Positions 33,765 to 41,928 of a DNA stretch of 64,000 bases are shown one piece after another; the stretch's first letter is position 1; each line of letters begins with the position of its first letter. The stretch spans positions 248,001 to 312,000 of the forward strand of contig NZ_ATUT01000001.1 in NCBI RefSeq assembly GCF_000420345.1. Direction: 5' to 3'. A program made the position numbers and the translations under genes. The notes beneath the pieces were generated by a model, which was given only the letters and a program-made list of their open reading frames with translations, was not told the origin of the DNA and made no database searches. Source of the stretch: Faecalicoccus pleomorphus DSM 20574. GTDB taxonomy: Bacteria > Bacillota_I > Bacilli_A > Erysipelotrichales > Erysipelotrichaceae.

Positions 33765-34430
33765 ATGAAAAAGAAAATGAAAGAAAGCATGAAAAATGTA
33801 TTCCCACTTTCTTTTGGCGAAGAAGTGGGCAATTCAGTCAGTCATGGGGTCATGGCCCTGCTCTTATTATTCGCATTACCTTATTACGCCATACGCGCTT
33901 ATCTGCAGGCAGGCGCTTTGCATGCCACAGGTATTTCCATATTCATCATCTGTATGATCTTTATGTTTTTAGGCTCCTGTCTTTATCACAGTATGCCACA
34001 TGATACAACACATAAATTAGTTTTTCGTAAATTAGATCACATTATGATCCTTTTGGCCATTGCCGGAACCTATACACCGGTATGTTTAAGCTTGATGAAT
34101 AACTGGATCGGATATACGGTCTTAGCTATTGAATGGCTCATGGTTATCGCCGGTGTGCTTTTAAAATCCATCTCCAATACCAATCACAAAGTATTGTCGA
34201 TGACGATCTATATGACGATGGGATGGATGGCCATCTTTATCTTACCGGCATTGATACAAAAGTGTTCCCTGCCGTTCTTCTTATTAATCTTAGCTGGCGG
34301 CATACTTTATACGATCGGAACTTATTTTTACGGACATCCACAAAGAAAGTTCAATCACTTCGTATGGCACATTTTTATCATTCTGGCATCTATCTGCCAC
34401 TTGATTGCGATTCTCTATTTTATGATTTAG
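33765..34430 (+). CDS. hemolysin III / PAQR-family membrane protein
   Basis: Integral membrane protein of the YqfA/hemolysin III group (PAQR superfamily), seven predicted transmembrane segments. Conserved polar residues of the fold are visible: SFGEEVGNSVSHG near residue 20, SCLYHSMPHD near 78, KLDHIMILLAIAGTYTP near 96, and the terminal HFVWHIFIILASICH; these histidines form a metal site in PAQR proteins. The hemolysin name is historical and no toxin role is implied. No Shine-Dalgarno sequence precedes 33765. In-frame ATGs at 33777 and 33789 are possible starts; the latter (MKNVFPLSFGEEV) matches the usual family N-terminus. Confidence 0.88.
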   Translation: MKKKMKESMKNVFPLSFGEEVGNSVSHGVMALLLLFALPYYAIRAYLQAGALHATGISIFIICMIFMFLGSCLYHSMPHDTTHKLVFRKLDHIMILLAIAGTYTPVCLSLMNNWIGYTVLAIEWLMVIAGVLLKSISNTNHKVLSMTIYMTMGWMAIFILPALIQKCSLPFFLLILAGGILYTIGTYFYGHPQRKFNHFVWHIFIILASICHLIAILYFMI

Positions 34431-34452
34431 GCACCTAACGGTGTCTTTTTTT
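34429..34452 (+). terminator. terminator of hemolysin III gene
   Basis: AGGCACC pairs with GGTGTCT (one G-U) around TAAC and runs into seven T bases. The stem begins inside the stop codon. Confidence 0.8.
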
Positions 34453-34541
34453 CTGAGCCTTTTGCAATGAAAAAAAGTGGGCTGTATTTAAGCGATTCAT
34501 TTTATCATATCTTTCTATTAAATTGAAATACACTGATTCTT

Positions 34542-35043
34542 TTAAACGTTACCAAATCCACTTTGTAATTGTTTATGTTGATTTACATATTCACTTACAC
34601 TACATCGCTTAATCTTTTTATGATCCACCAGCAAGACTTCATCATATAAAAGCAGTATTTTTCTGGTGATCTGATGCTCAATCGATACAACTGTAATATT
34701 CGAATCGGATAAAATCAAGTTGTGTATCTCTTGGGATGTGCCTTTATCCATTGCGGAAAATGCCTCATCTAAAAACAACCATTTTTTATTTCTATACAAA
34801 GCTCTTGCCACGCATATACGTTGTTTCTCTGCTCCACTGATATTTTGTTGTTCTTTCTTTAATTCTTCCCTTTTCGGATCAAAAATAGTTTCAAGATGAA
34901 ATAAAGAAATCAGTTCTTCCAGTGAATATTTTGATCCTTTCTTTCCTAAAGTCATATTTTTTTCAAAAGGAAACGGTAATACTTCATTGTTTTAGCTTAT
35001 ATAAGAAAAACGTTGTACGTAATCTTGAAAAACCATATCTTTC
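34542..35043 (-). pseudogene. decayed ABC-transporter ATPase (C-terminal part)
   Basis: Remnant of an export-type ABC ATPase. From 34955 down it reads MTLGKKGSKYSLEEL, then the signature ISGAEKQRICVARAL, Walker B WLFLDEAFSAMD and the H-loop SIEHQ. The same frame continues upstream across one stop: DYVQRFSYIS, then TAA at 34992-34994, then NNEVLPFPFEKN. In relatives the stopped position is the Q-loop glutamine (CAA to TAA would do it). Further upstream the frame closes again and Walker A and the membrane domain are missing. The gene is truncated and nonsense-mutated. Codon use is AT-rich, like the rest of this patch. Confidence 0.82.
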
Positions 35044-35304
35044 AAGATTTTGTACAATAAAATTGGATGGGATTAAGTGAATTTGCTCTCTAAGATTCTG
35101 TGGGGTTCCCTATACACAAAAATAGTTTTTAGTGCCCTCTGTTAGATAACAGGGGCTTTATATGGTCGCTCGCAAACTCGTTCCCAGCCGAAGTAAACCA
35201 ATCGTTTGAAAGCGCAGCTATCATGACTCTATGGCTTCGATTGCCACCACGACAGGTTCACTCCGTCTGTATGTGAATGATTATTCATACAAATAGAAAT
35301 TTTT
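35044..35304. other. non-coding stretch with a strong hairpin and unfamiliar base composition
   Basis: A stem pairing GCCCTCTGTTA with TAACAGGGGC (about 35132-35155) is the main structure. The part from 35160 to 35260 is richer in G and C than its surroundings. It contains a short frame ending MASIATTTGSLRLYVNDY (stop near 35298) with no ribosome site. I cannot assign it; a fragment of a mobile element is possible. Confidence 0.35.
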
Positions 35305-35541
35305 CTATCTTATAAAAACATTGTAAATCACTACAACATAAACAAATACTGCGGTTAAACAGGTTATAATAAAACCGCCTTTATCTCTATTATTTTTATA
35401 TTCTACACTTCTTAATAATAAAAGAGTGGCAAGTGATACAAGCATAATCGGGATTGCAATGTCAAAGGAAAGCATTTTCACTAATCCTAATGTAGCAAAA
35501 AGCATTGTTATTATAGATAAAATGATTTTTGCGATTTTCAT
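35305..35541 (-). CDS. small DUF3953-like membrane protein
   Basis: A 78-residue membrane protein with three hydrophobic segments. The opening MKIAKIILSIITMLFATLGL resembles DUF3953-type proteins, small proteins of unknown function often found in variable regions of Gram-positive genomes. The ATG at 35541 has AAGGAGTG seven bases upstream; the frame extends to 35577 but without a ribosome site. It lies 51 bases downstream of the DUF3795-like gene in the same orientation and shares its AT-rich codon use. Confidence 0.65.
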   Translation of the reverse strand: MKIAKIILSIITMLFATLGLVKMLSFDIAIPIMLVSLATLLLLRSVEYKNNRDKGGFIITCLTAVFVYVVVIYNVFIR

Positions 35542-35592
35542 ACAATTACACTCCTTTTTAAAATTCCTATTCGACAACTTAGAATTTACAAA

Positions 35593-36132
35593 CTACTTTT
35601 TAACAAGTTTTAACTCTATATTTCTTCTATCAGCAATTTTTTGAAGTATATCAACTATATATGAACATTGTTCTTTGACGGACAAGACAGACAATTCATC
35701 ATTATGTTGTATTTGTTTCATAGCTTCTTGTAATTCTGATAGCTCTAACAAATTGACTGCTACACAGAAGAAATTCTTCCTACGACCGTCATTATAGTTA
35801 GCAAGTAAATGAGAAAGAATCTGCATTTTTTCTCGTTGTTGAAAATTATACTGCTCAACACCAATGTCCCGTATCAGTTTCAAGTCTGCTTTCTGGCGTT
35901 TATGAGTTATAAAAGAATCATATTTATCAATATACCGATATTTTTCACATGGATAACTTTCACATTCGTAGCAGTATTCAATCTTACCATGTTCAAGGCT
36001 ACACTTAGCAATTCCGCACGATTGATTACCGTTCCCGCAACCGCCACAATGCTTTCCCAAAAACATGGAACATAACCCACAATTCAATCCGCAAAGGGAA
36101 AATAATTGATTTTTTCTCTCAAATCCTTTCAT
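35593..36132 (-). CDS. cysteine-rich DUF3795-like protein
   Basis: A 179-residue protein whose first third holds clustered cysteines: SLCGLNCGLCSMFLGKHCGG, CGNGNQSCGIAKC, and YCYECESYPCEKY. This pattern is that of DUF3795 proteins, thought to bind a metal or cluster, of unknown function. The rest is helical and polar (NFQQREKMQILSHLLANYNDGRR), and that block is also typical of the family. AGGAAGGAT precedes the ATG at 36132. It is AT-rich compared with the housekeeping genes around it and was probably acquired with its small membrane neighbour. Confidence 0.75.
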   Translation of the reverse strand: MKGFERKNQLFSLCGLNCGLCSMFLGKHCGGCGNGNQSCGIAKCSLEHGKIEYCYECESYPCEKYRYIDKYDSFITHKRQKADLKLIRDIGVEQYNFQQREKMQILSHLLANYNDGRRKNFFCVAVNLLELSELQEAMKQIQHNDELSVLSVKEQCSYIVDILQKIADRRNIELKLVKK

Positions 36133-36183
36133 ATTATCCTTCCTTATAAATTCCAATTTGTCGCTTTCTTTTAATGTAATTAT

Positions 36184-36192
36184 ACCATGTAC
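36184..36192 (-). promoter_or_regulatory. extended -10 promoter of the DUF3795-like gene
   Basis: TGGTATAAT on the minus strand is a perfect extended -10 box about 50 bases upstream of the ATG at 36132. No good -35 box is seen. Confidence 0.5.
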
Positions 36193-36204
36193 AAATAGTA
36201 GCAT

Positions 36205-36351
36205 CGCTTATTTTCTGATCTTGACAAATTATTTATCAGCCTACACTTTGTAAAGGGTTGCTATTCAGCATTGCTTATGTAACAAGCCCTTGACAAACCA
36301 TAGCCCGATAAGTTTATGATAATCAAGCAGAAAAAGAAATCATATGTTATT
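36205..36351. other. intergenic stretch, no gene seen
   Basis: AT-rich sequence. A bulged stem, AAGGG-TTG with CAAGCCCTT (about 36256-36293), is the only structure noted. TTGACA occurs twice but without a -10 box at a proper distance. Confidence 0.35.
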
Positions 36352-36501
36352 TCACAACATAGAAAAACACTCTATTTCAAGTATCATTTCATAATCTCTA
36401 TATTTCTCTGTATAAGTCGGTATATTAGGCTCTTTCGTTTGTTGTAATTTCGTTGTAAATTCATTGATGTTTTTTGTTTTATATTGCTTTAAACGCTTGA
36501 T
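36352..36501 (-). pseudogene. relic reading frame, 49 codons, unknown
   Basis: An open stretch without a start codon. It begins after an in-frame TAA and reads IKRLKQYKTKNINEF through EKYRDYEMILEIE to a TGA at 36352. The composition is protein-like (charged, few rare residues) and suggests the tail of a larger gene that was deleted. I cannot name its family. Confidence 0.35.
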
Positions 36502-36542
36502 TTATAAGGACATCTTCGATTTTCTATCTGTTTTTACTTCTA

Positions 36543-36566
36543 GAAAAAAAAGGGACATTAGTCCCT
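36543..36566 (-). terminator. terminator of the pyrH-frr-uppS-cdsA-rseP operon
   Basis: AGGGAC pairs with GTCCCT around a 4-base loop and is followed by eight or nine T bases on the minus strand. The hairpin overlaps the rseP stop codon. Confidence 0.85.
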
Positions 36567-37635
36567 AAAATAAACGAATAATATCGTTATATGTCGCAAA
36601 GACAAATAATCCAATCAATAAGACAAAGCTGGCAACAATAATATTTTCCACGATTTTTGTGTTGATCTTTCTTCTAAATAATTTTTCTAAAAGTAAGATC
36701 AAAATACGTCCACCATCCATTGCCGGAATCGGTAAGATATTAAAGATACCGATATTTAATGAAATCAGTGCAAACAGACTTAAATACGAGCGTAATCCCA
36801 TTGAAGTAGCCTGTGTTGTGACTTGGGCAATACCAACCGGCCCGGATAAATTCTGTAAGCCTTCTCCTTGAATCAAATGTGCCAGAGCACTGAATATGGC
36901 GGTACTGGAATCCAACATATCCAGCGTACCATAATAGAAACCCTGATACCAAGGAATCGGTTGTGCATATGCCTGTACCACATAGCCTAAAGTATAAGTA
37001 TTGGATTCTTCGTCCAGCTGTGGTGTAATAGGCACAGTTAGAGTTTGATCATCGCGTTTTACACTCAGTTCCAGATTTCCATGGTGATACTGCAGCCATT
37101 CTAAAAAATCATATTGCGTTTCTGGTTCAATGGTATCTTCTCCATCCGCCGCTTTAACGATCGTATCGCCTGGCTGTAGTCCGGCTTCCTGTGCCGGTGA
37201 ACCTTCTACAACTTCATAAACTTGTGCAATAGGTTCTTCTACCACATATCCTTGTGTCATGGATAACCCGACAAATAAAACCCATGCCAAAACTACATTC
37301 ATACAAACGCCGGCTACCATAACTAAAATCTGCTGCCAACATGGTTTATGATTTAAACGCTTTTCATCCGGTACATTTTTTAACCAGTCATCTTCCTCGT
37401 CCTGTGATCCATCTTCTTCACCGGCCATCATTACATAACCACCAAAAGGAATGGCACGAATGGAAAACTGTGTTTCCTTACCTTGTCTGGCATACAACAA
37501 AGGTCCCATACCGATAGAAAACTCTTTACAAAAGACACCAAAATGTCTGGCAACCATAAAATGACCGAGTTCATGAATGAGCACGATCACGCTCAACATA
37601 AAGAAAAAGGCAATCAACCCAATAACAAGCTGCAT
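36565..37635 (-). CDS. rseP: site-2 protease RseP (RIP metalloprotease)
   Basis: Intramembrane zinc metalloprotease that cuts membrane-anchored regulators such as anti-sigma factors. The 356 residues start with the catalytic helix carrying HELGH (residues 18-22), then a PDZ domain around 150-220 (EGSPAQEAGLQPGDTI), and the C-terminal NILPIPAMDGGRI motif supplying the third zinc ligand. I use the ATG at 37635 with GGAGGAATG upstream; the longer frame to 37689 would overlap cdsA. It is the last gene after cdsA, the standard order. Confidence 0.96.
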   Translation of the reverse strand: MQLVIGLIAFFFMLSVIVLIHELGHFMVARHFGVFCKEFSIGMGPLLYARQGKETQFSIRAIPFGGYVMMAGEEDGSQDEEDDWLKNVPDEKRLNHKPCWQQILVMVAGVCMNVVLAWVLFVGLSMTQGYVVEEPIAQVYEVVEGSPAQEAGLQPGDTIVKAADGEDTIEPETQYDFLEWLQYHHGNLELSVKRDDQTLTVPITPQLDEESNTYTLGYVVQAYAQPIPWYQGFYYGTLDMLDSSTAIFSALAHLIQGEGLQNLSGPVGIAQVTTQATSMGLRSYLSLFALISLNIGIFNILPIPAMDGGRILILLLEKLFRRKINTKIVENIIVASFVLLIGLFVFATYNDIIRLF

Positions 37636-37645
37636 TTCATTCCTC

Positions 37646-38416
37646 CTACATAAAGAACGTTGAAGTGAGCACACCAAATAAAAGTACATTCATCAATAAA
37701 GAATCTACTCGATCGAGTATGCCGCCATGGCCTGGCAACAACTTCGAAAAATCTTTGATATGATAAAAGCGCTTGATGGCACTAAAACAAAGATCTCCGA
37801 ATTCCGCAACAACAGGGCACAAAAGACATAATAAGAATACTAAAACCACTGAAACTTGATCTAAAAAGAAGAAGGTAGGAATCCATCCTATAATAAATCC
37901 ACTGATAATACCGCCTACAAAGCCTTCCCAGCTTTTTTTAGGAGATATACGCGGGTTCATCTTATGTCTGCCATAGCGTCGGCCAAAAAACCAGGCTCCC
38001 GTATCACTGCCATACGTAGCAAATACGATTGTGATTAAGTATAAATGATTTTCCTGAAGGAGTCCAATACATTGATAGATCAACGAAAAGATCACAAAGA
38101 ATGAAATAGCGACAAACGCATTACCAATCGTATAAGATTCCAAAAAGATAGGCAGTCCCCAAAGATACACCAGGCAAAGGATCCAATACGCAAACTGGTA
38201 CGATTGCGGAATAAAACGCGAAGCAATCGTCAATACTAATAGACTAACAGGTACAAATAAAGGCCATTTGCGAAATTCAGCTTGTGGACAAAGCCATTCG
38301 TAAAGACTCCCTGTCAAAATCAATAACGCTAAAATTTCCAGAGGAATTCCACCCAAGGCTACCGGCAAGATACAAACTAATATGATCAATATTGCTGTAA
38401 CGATGCGCGTTTTCAT
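37646..38416 (-). CDS. cdsA: phosphatidate cytidylyltransferase
   Basis: Makes CDP-diacylglycerol from phosphatidate and CTP at the membrane. The 256-residue protein has about seven transmembrane segments and the C-terminal family signature DRVDSLLMN, with KKSWEGFVGG before it. The ATG at 38416 overlaps the uppS stop (ATGA), so translation is coupled; GGAGGATTGACC serves as ribosome site. Together with plsY at the left end this is the second phospholipid gene in the window. Confidence 0.95.
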   Translation of the reverse strand: MKTRIVTAILIILVCILPVALGGIPLEILALLILTGSLYEWLCPQAEFRKWPLFVPVSLLVLTIASRFIPQSYQFAYWILCLVYLWGLPIFLESYTIGNAFVAISFFVIFSLIYQCIGLLQENHLYLITIVFATYGSDTGAWFFGRRYGRHKMNPRISPKKSWEGFVGGIISGFIIGWIPTFFFLDQVSVVLVFLLCLLCPVVAEFGDLCFSAIKRFYHIKDFSKLLPGHGGILDRVDSLLMNVLLFGVLTSTFFM

Positions 38417-39108
38417 GAGGTCAATCCTCCAAAACGGCGATCTCTGGATGCAAATTTGCAAATGCAGTCATCCAGTGCCTTTTCATCAAAATCGGGCCAG
38501 GCAACCGGAGTAAAAATCAATTCCGAATAAGCAATCTGCCACAACAAAAAGTTTGAGATTCGCAGTTCCCCACTGGTACGAATCAAAAGATCAATCTCTT
38601 CCGGAACCATCAAATACTGCGCAAACTCTTCTTCTGTCAAATCATTTGCTCGTTTCTGCTCCAAAACATCCTGTGTATATTTCTGCACTGCCAAAAGAAT
38701 CTCACGACGAGAACCATAATTGATCGCAATACAAAGCTCCAGTCCCGTATTTTCCTTTGTCTGATTTACGGCTTTTAAAATCACTTTCTGCGTTTCAGCT
38801 GGGAAACGTTCCAATTCTCCGACAAAAGTAACTCGTATGTTATTGATCATCAGATCCTTTATAAAACGATTAAAGAAAATTCCCGGCAATTTACAAAGAT
38901 AGCTGACTTCTTCCTCAGGACGTTTCCAGTTTTCGGTTGAAAACGCATATAAGATCAGTTTTTCAACACCGATTTTATTCGCATGTAATGCTACAGTACG
39001 AATTGTATCGGCTCCTTGTTTATGCCCTGCCGTTCTAGGCAAGCCCTTTGCCTTGGCCCAACGACCATTTCCATCCATGATGATGGCAATCGTTTTGGGA
39101 AAACTCAT
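38413..39108 (-). CDS. uppS: isoprenyl transferase (undecaprenyl diphosphate synthase)
   Basis: Cis-prenyltransferase making the C55 lipid carrier for peptidoglycan. Of 231 residues, the catalytic block IAIIMDGNGRWAKAKGLPR near residue 7 and LIRTSGELRISNFLLWQ near 180 are diagnostic. In most homologues the latter reads R(T/I)SGE(Q/L)RLSNFLLWQ. I start at 39108 (MSFPKTIAII) with GGAGGG upstream. A strong terminator separates it from frr, so read-through or a weak promoter must feed it. Confidence 0.95.
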   Translation of the reverse strand: MSFPKTIAIIMDGNGRWAKAKGLPRTAGHKQGADTIRTVALHANKIGVEKLILYAFSTENWKRPEEEVSYLCKLPGIFFNRFIKDLMINNIRVTFVGELERFPAETQKVILKAVNQTKENTGLELCIAINYGSRREILLAVQKYTQDVLEQKRANDLTEEEFAQYLMVPEEIDLLIRTSGELRISNFLLWQIAYSELIFTPVAWPDFDEKALDDCICKFASRDRRFGGLTS

Positions 39109-39121
39109 ATCGAACCCTCCT

Positions 39122-39151
39122 AAAAAAATTTGCCCAATGCACATTGGGCAA
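39122..39151 (-). terminator. terminator between frr and uppS
   Basis: A perfect 10-bp inverted repeat (39130-39139 with 39142-39151) is followed on the minus strand by a run of T. It lies five bases after the frr stop and its T-run ends about 14 bases before the uppS ATG. Confidence 0.85.
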
Positions 39152-39156
39152 TCTTA

Positions 39157-39702
39157 TTACACGTTTAAAATTTCTTTTTTCTTTTCATCAACGATTTTTT
39201 CAATATCTTTGACAAAACGATCGGTTAATTTTTGAGATTCCTCCAAATTTGCCTTACGATCATCTTCCGTTTCTTCTTTATCTTTCTTGATCAAATCGTT
39301 TGTATCACGACGAATATTACGAATCGCAACCTTTGCTTCTTCTCCATATTTTTGTGCTTCTTTGGCCAGCTCTTTACGACGATCTTCTGTTAAAGCCGGT
39401 ACCTGAATACGAATACAGTCTGCTTCTGCCTGCGGGTTTAATCCTAAGTTAGCTGCCTGAATGGCGCTGGATATTCCTTTAATGATCTGGCGATCGTATG
39501 GACGAATCACAAGCTGTGTTCCTTCTACGACCTGAATCTGTGCCATCTGGTTAATCGGTGTTGGTGATCCGTAATAATCCACCTGTACACGATCCAACAT
39601 CTGCGCACTGGCACGTCCGGTACGAATCGTACGAAGATTCGATTCTAAATTTTCAATAGCGGACATCATTTTCACTTCTGCATTTTCTAAATAATCACTC
39701 AT
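39157..39702 (-). CDS. frr: ribosome recycling factor
   Basis: Splits post-termination ribosomes together with EF-G. At 181 residues it is close to the usual 185. LRTIRTGRASAQMLDRV near residue 23, QADCIRIQVPALTEDRRKE near 115 and the KKDKEETEDD region near 145 are typical. It lies nine bases after pyrH, the normal pair, but the usual upstream rpsB-tsf is 14 kb away. Confidence 0.97.
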   Translation of the reverse strand: MSDYLENAEVKMMSAIENLESNLRTIRTGRASAQMLDRVQVDYYGSPTPINQMAQIQVVEGTQLVIRPYDRQIIKGISSAIQAANLGLNPQAEADCIRIQVPALTEDRRKELAKEAQKYGEEAKVAIRNIRRDTNDLIKKDKEETEDDRKANLEESQKLTDRFVKDIEKIVDEKKKEILNV

Positions 39703-39711
39703 AAACTACTC

Positions 39712-40422
39712 CTATTTCTTTTTTGTGACAACGGTTCCTGATACTTTCTGAGTCACCGCATTCATTATATTTCCTGGTTCGTTCATATTAAATACGACCA
39801 GATCAATATCATTATCCATACACATACTGATTGCGGTTGAATCCATGACCTGTAATCCTTTATTAAGTACATCAAGGTAGTTCAACGTATCAAAACGTTT
39901 AGCTTCCGGATTCTTCTTTGGATCACAATCATAGACACCATCCACCCCATTTTTAGCCATTAAGATCACATCAGCATCAATTTCACTGGCACGAAGTGCA
40001 GCTGTCGTATCGGTTGAAAAATACGGTGAACCGGTACCGGCACCGAAAATAACGATACGTCCTTTTTCCAAATGACGAATGGCACGACGTAAAATGAATG
40101 GTTCTGCCACTTTCTGCATTTCCACAGCAGTTTGTACTCTTGTCTGTACACCTTCCTGCTCTAAAGCATTTTGAACGGCTAACGCGTTGATCACGGTTCC
40201 TAACATGCCCATATAATCGGCCTGTACTCGATCCATACCTAAATCTGCCATCATTTTGCCGCGGATAAAGTTTCCGCCACCAACAACAATGGCTAATTCA
40301 ACACCTAAGCTCTGTACTTCTTTTAATTCTTTTGCGAGATTTTTAAGCACTTCCGGATCTAAGGATTGTCCATGACCCGATAAAGCCTCCCCGCTTAGCT
40401 TTAATAATACACGTTTATACAT
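39712..40422 (-). CDS. pyrH: UMP kinase
   Basis: Phosphorylates UMP to UDP; a member of the amino-acid-kinase fold, usually allosterically inhibited by UTP. The 236 residues start [14 protein letters not shown], with [10 protein letters not shown] near residue 52 and [18 protein letters not shown] near 160. The ATG at 40422 is preceded by GGGGAG; the longer frame to 40437 has no ribosome site. It is the first gene of the pyrH-frr-uppS-cdsA-rseP run. Confidence 0.96.
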   Translation of the reverse strand: MYKRVLLKLSGEALSGHGQSLDPEVLKNLAKELKEVQSLGVELAIVVGGGNFIRGKMMADLGMDRVQADYMGMLGTVINALAVQNALEQEGVQTRVQTAVEMQKVAEPFILRRAIRHLEKGRIVIFGAGTGSPYFSTDTTAALRASEIDADVILMAKNGVDGVYDCDPKKNPEAKRFDTLNYLDVLNKGLQVMDSTAISMCMDNDIDLVVFNMNEPGNIMNAVTQKVSGTVVTKKK

Positions 40423-40454
40423 AGATGATCTCCCCAATAATCTAATTCAATAGA

Positions 40455-40460
40455 ATTATA
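40455..40460 (-). promoter_or_regulatory. -10 box of the pyrH operon
   Basis: A perfect TATAAT on the minus strand, 33 bases upstream of the pyrH ATG. The -35 region is poor (TTTCTT), so strength is uncertain. Confidence 0.45.
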
Positions 40461-40504
40461 CACTAAGCCAGGTTTAAAAGAAAGCAGAACTCATTAGAAG
40501 TAAA

Positions 40505-40530
40505 AGACAGTCAAAATCCATCGACTGTCT
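40505..40530 (-). terminator. terminator of the lysA-dap operon
   Basis: AGACAGTC pairs perfectly with GACTGTCT (8 bp) and is followed by TTTAC on the minus strand, just after the dapH stop. Confidence 0.75.
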
Positions 40531-40538
40531 AGTTTGTA

Positions 40539-41216
40539 TTATAAAGATCGCAGTGCTTGTACAAGTGCCGTTTTATCCGTTGCCTTTTGATCCTTTTGCT
40601 TGATTACTCTGGCAGGAGTTCCGGCTACAACCACGTTTTCCGGTACATCTTCTATGACAACAGCACCGGCTGCCACTACTGAACCTTTGCCAATATGTAC
40701 ACCTTCGATCACAACCGCATTGGCACCGATCAATACATCGTCTTCAACGATAACCGGTGTAGCACTGGCTGGTTCGACAACACCGGCCAATACAGCACCG
40801 GCTCCAATATGACAATTCTTTCCAACCGTAGCTCGACCGCCAAGTACGGCACCCATATCAATCATCGTATTGTCACCAATAACAGCTCCAATATTGATGA
40901 TGGCCCCCATCATGATGACTGCATTATTTCCAATTTCCACCTGATCACGAATGATAGCTCCGGGTTCAATTCGAGCTTGTATGTCTTTTAAATCCAACAA
41001 AGGAACGGCACTGTTGCGACAATCGTTTTCAATCACATAGTCCAGCTCCGGATACGAATCCAAAACGGGTTTAATATCCTTCCAATCTCCGTAAACAATA
41101 TTTCCAAAGACTCTACAATTCTTCCAGTAAATATCTTTATCACTGTTAAAGATTACTTTGACCGGTGTTTTCTTTTCGGCATTGTGTATAAAATCAATAA
41201 TTTCCTGTGCTTCCAT
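40539..41216 (-). CDS. dapH: tetrahydrodipicolinate N-acetyltransferase DapH
   Basis: Acetylates tetrahydrodipicolinate, committing lysine synthesis to the N-acetyl branch used in many Bacillota. The 225-residue protein has an N-terminal alpha domain and then left-handed beta-helix hexapeptide repeats from about residue 85 to 205 ([43 protein letters not shown]). N-terminal length and the [11 protein letters not shown] stretch fit DapH rather than the succinyl-transferring DapD. It ends the lysA-dapF-dapA-dapB-dapH operon. Confidence 0.93.
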   Translation of the reverse strand: MEAQEIIDFIHNAEKKTPVKVIFNSDKDIYWKNCRVFGNIVYGDWKDIKPVLDSYPELDYVIENDCRNSAVPLLDLKDIQARIEPGAIIRDQVEIGNNAVIMMGAIINIGAVIGDNTMIDMGAVLGGRATVGKNCHIGAGAVLAGVVEPASATPVIVEDDVLIGANAVVIEGVHIGKGSVVAAGAVVIEDVPENVVVAGTPARVIKQKDQKATDKTALVQALRSL

Positions 41217-41220
41217 ATTT

Positions 41221-41928
41221 CTATCCTTTCATCATATCTTCCATCGTGTACCAGCCCGCTTTTTTACCTGATACATACATAGCTGCTTTGATAGCCCCAT
41301 TGACAAAAATCTGACGGCTGGTCGCCTGATGAGTAAACTCCAACACTTCATCCTGCCCTAGATACAATACAGAGTGTTCACCGGCTAAGGTTCCTCCACG
41401 AACCGCATGAATACCAATTTCTTTTTGACGGGCACCAACCATCCCGACGCGGCCAAACTGATGTGTATAAGCATTTTGTGGATCGATTGCCTCTAAAAGC
41501 TGTAAGGCTGTTCCACTTGGTGCATCTTTTTTTTGATTGTGATGTTTTTCAATAATCTCCATATCAAAATCGGTTTCCAAAAGTGGTGTGATTTCTTTGA
41601 TTACCTTGGTCAAAACCGCAATCCCAATGGAATAATTGGCAGAGTAGAAAACCGCATTTTGTTTGGATGTTGCTTTTAGTTTTTCTTTATCTTCATCGTT
41701 TAAACCAGTCGTACCATAAACCAGGGCAGCATGTGTTTTTTGTACATAGTCAATGACCCAATCTAAATTATCACGGTGACTGAAATCAATCACCAGATCG
41801 ACCGTTTGGTTTAATAGTTTTTCTTTATCGGTAATATCAAAGAGACCAACTACCTGCATTCCTTTGGCTTGAGCTGTTTGTTCCAATAAAGTTCCCATCT
41901 TTCCTTTTCCAATGATGGCTACTCGCAT
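41221..41928 (-). CDS. dapB: 4-hydroxy-tetrahydrodipicolinate reductase
   Basis: NAD(P)H-dependent second step of the lysine branch. At 235 residues it is shorter than E. coli DapB (273). The nucleotide-binding start [15 protein letters not shown] and the catalytic [18 protein letters not shown] near residue 128 are present. The ATG overlaps the dapA end by 10 bases. The fingerprint loop after the Rossmann motif is reduced, as in other short Gram-positive DapB proteins. Confidence 0.94.
   Translation of the reverse strand: MRVAIIGKGKMGTLLEQTAQAKGMQVVGLFDITDKEKLLNQTVDLVIDFSHRDNLDWVIDYVQKTHAALVYGTTGLNDEDKEKLKATSKQNAVFYSANYSIGIAVLTKVIKEITPLLETDFDMEIIEKHHNQKKDAPSGTALQLLEAIDPQNAYTHQFGRVGMVGARQKEIGIHAVRGGTLAGEHSVLYLGQDEVLEFTHQATSRQIFVNGAIKAAMYVSGKKAGWYTMEDMMKG

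Noticed and set aside
33765-34430. Hemolysin III gene as a toxin
   Set aside because: PAQR-type hemolysin III proteins are common membrane proteins; the name alone is no evidence of haemolysis or virulence.
36233-36320. TTGACA boxes as promoters
   Set aside because: No -10 box lies 16-18 bases downstream of either copy (nearest GATAAT is too far).
40695-40991. 98-codon plus-strand frame with Asn/His/Thr-rich protein
   Set aside because: Shadow of the dapH hexapeptide repeats on the opposite strand; no promoter or ribosome site.
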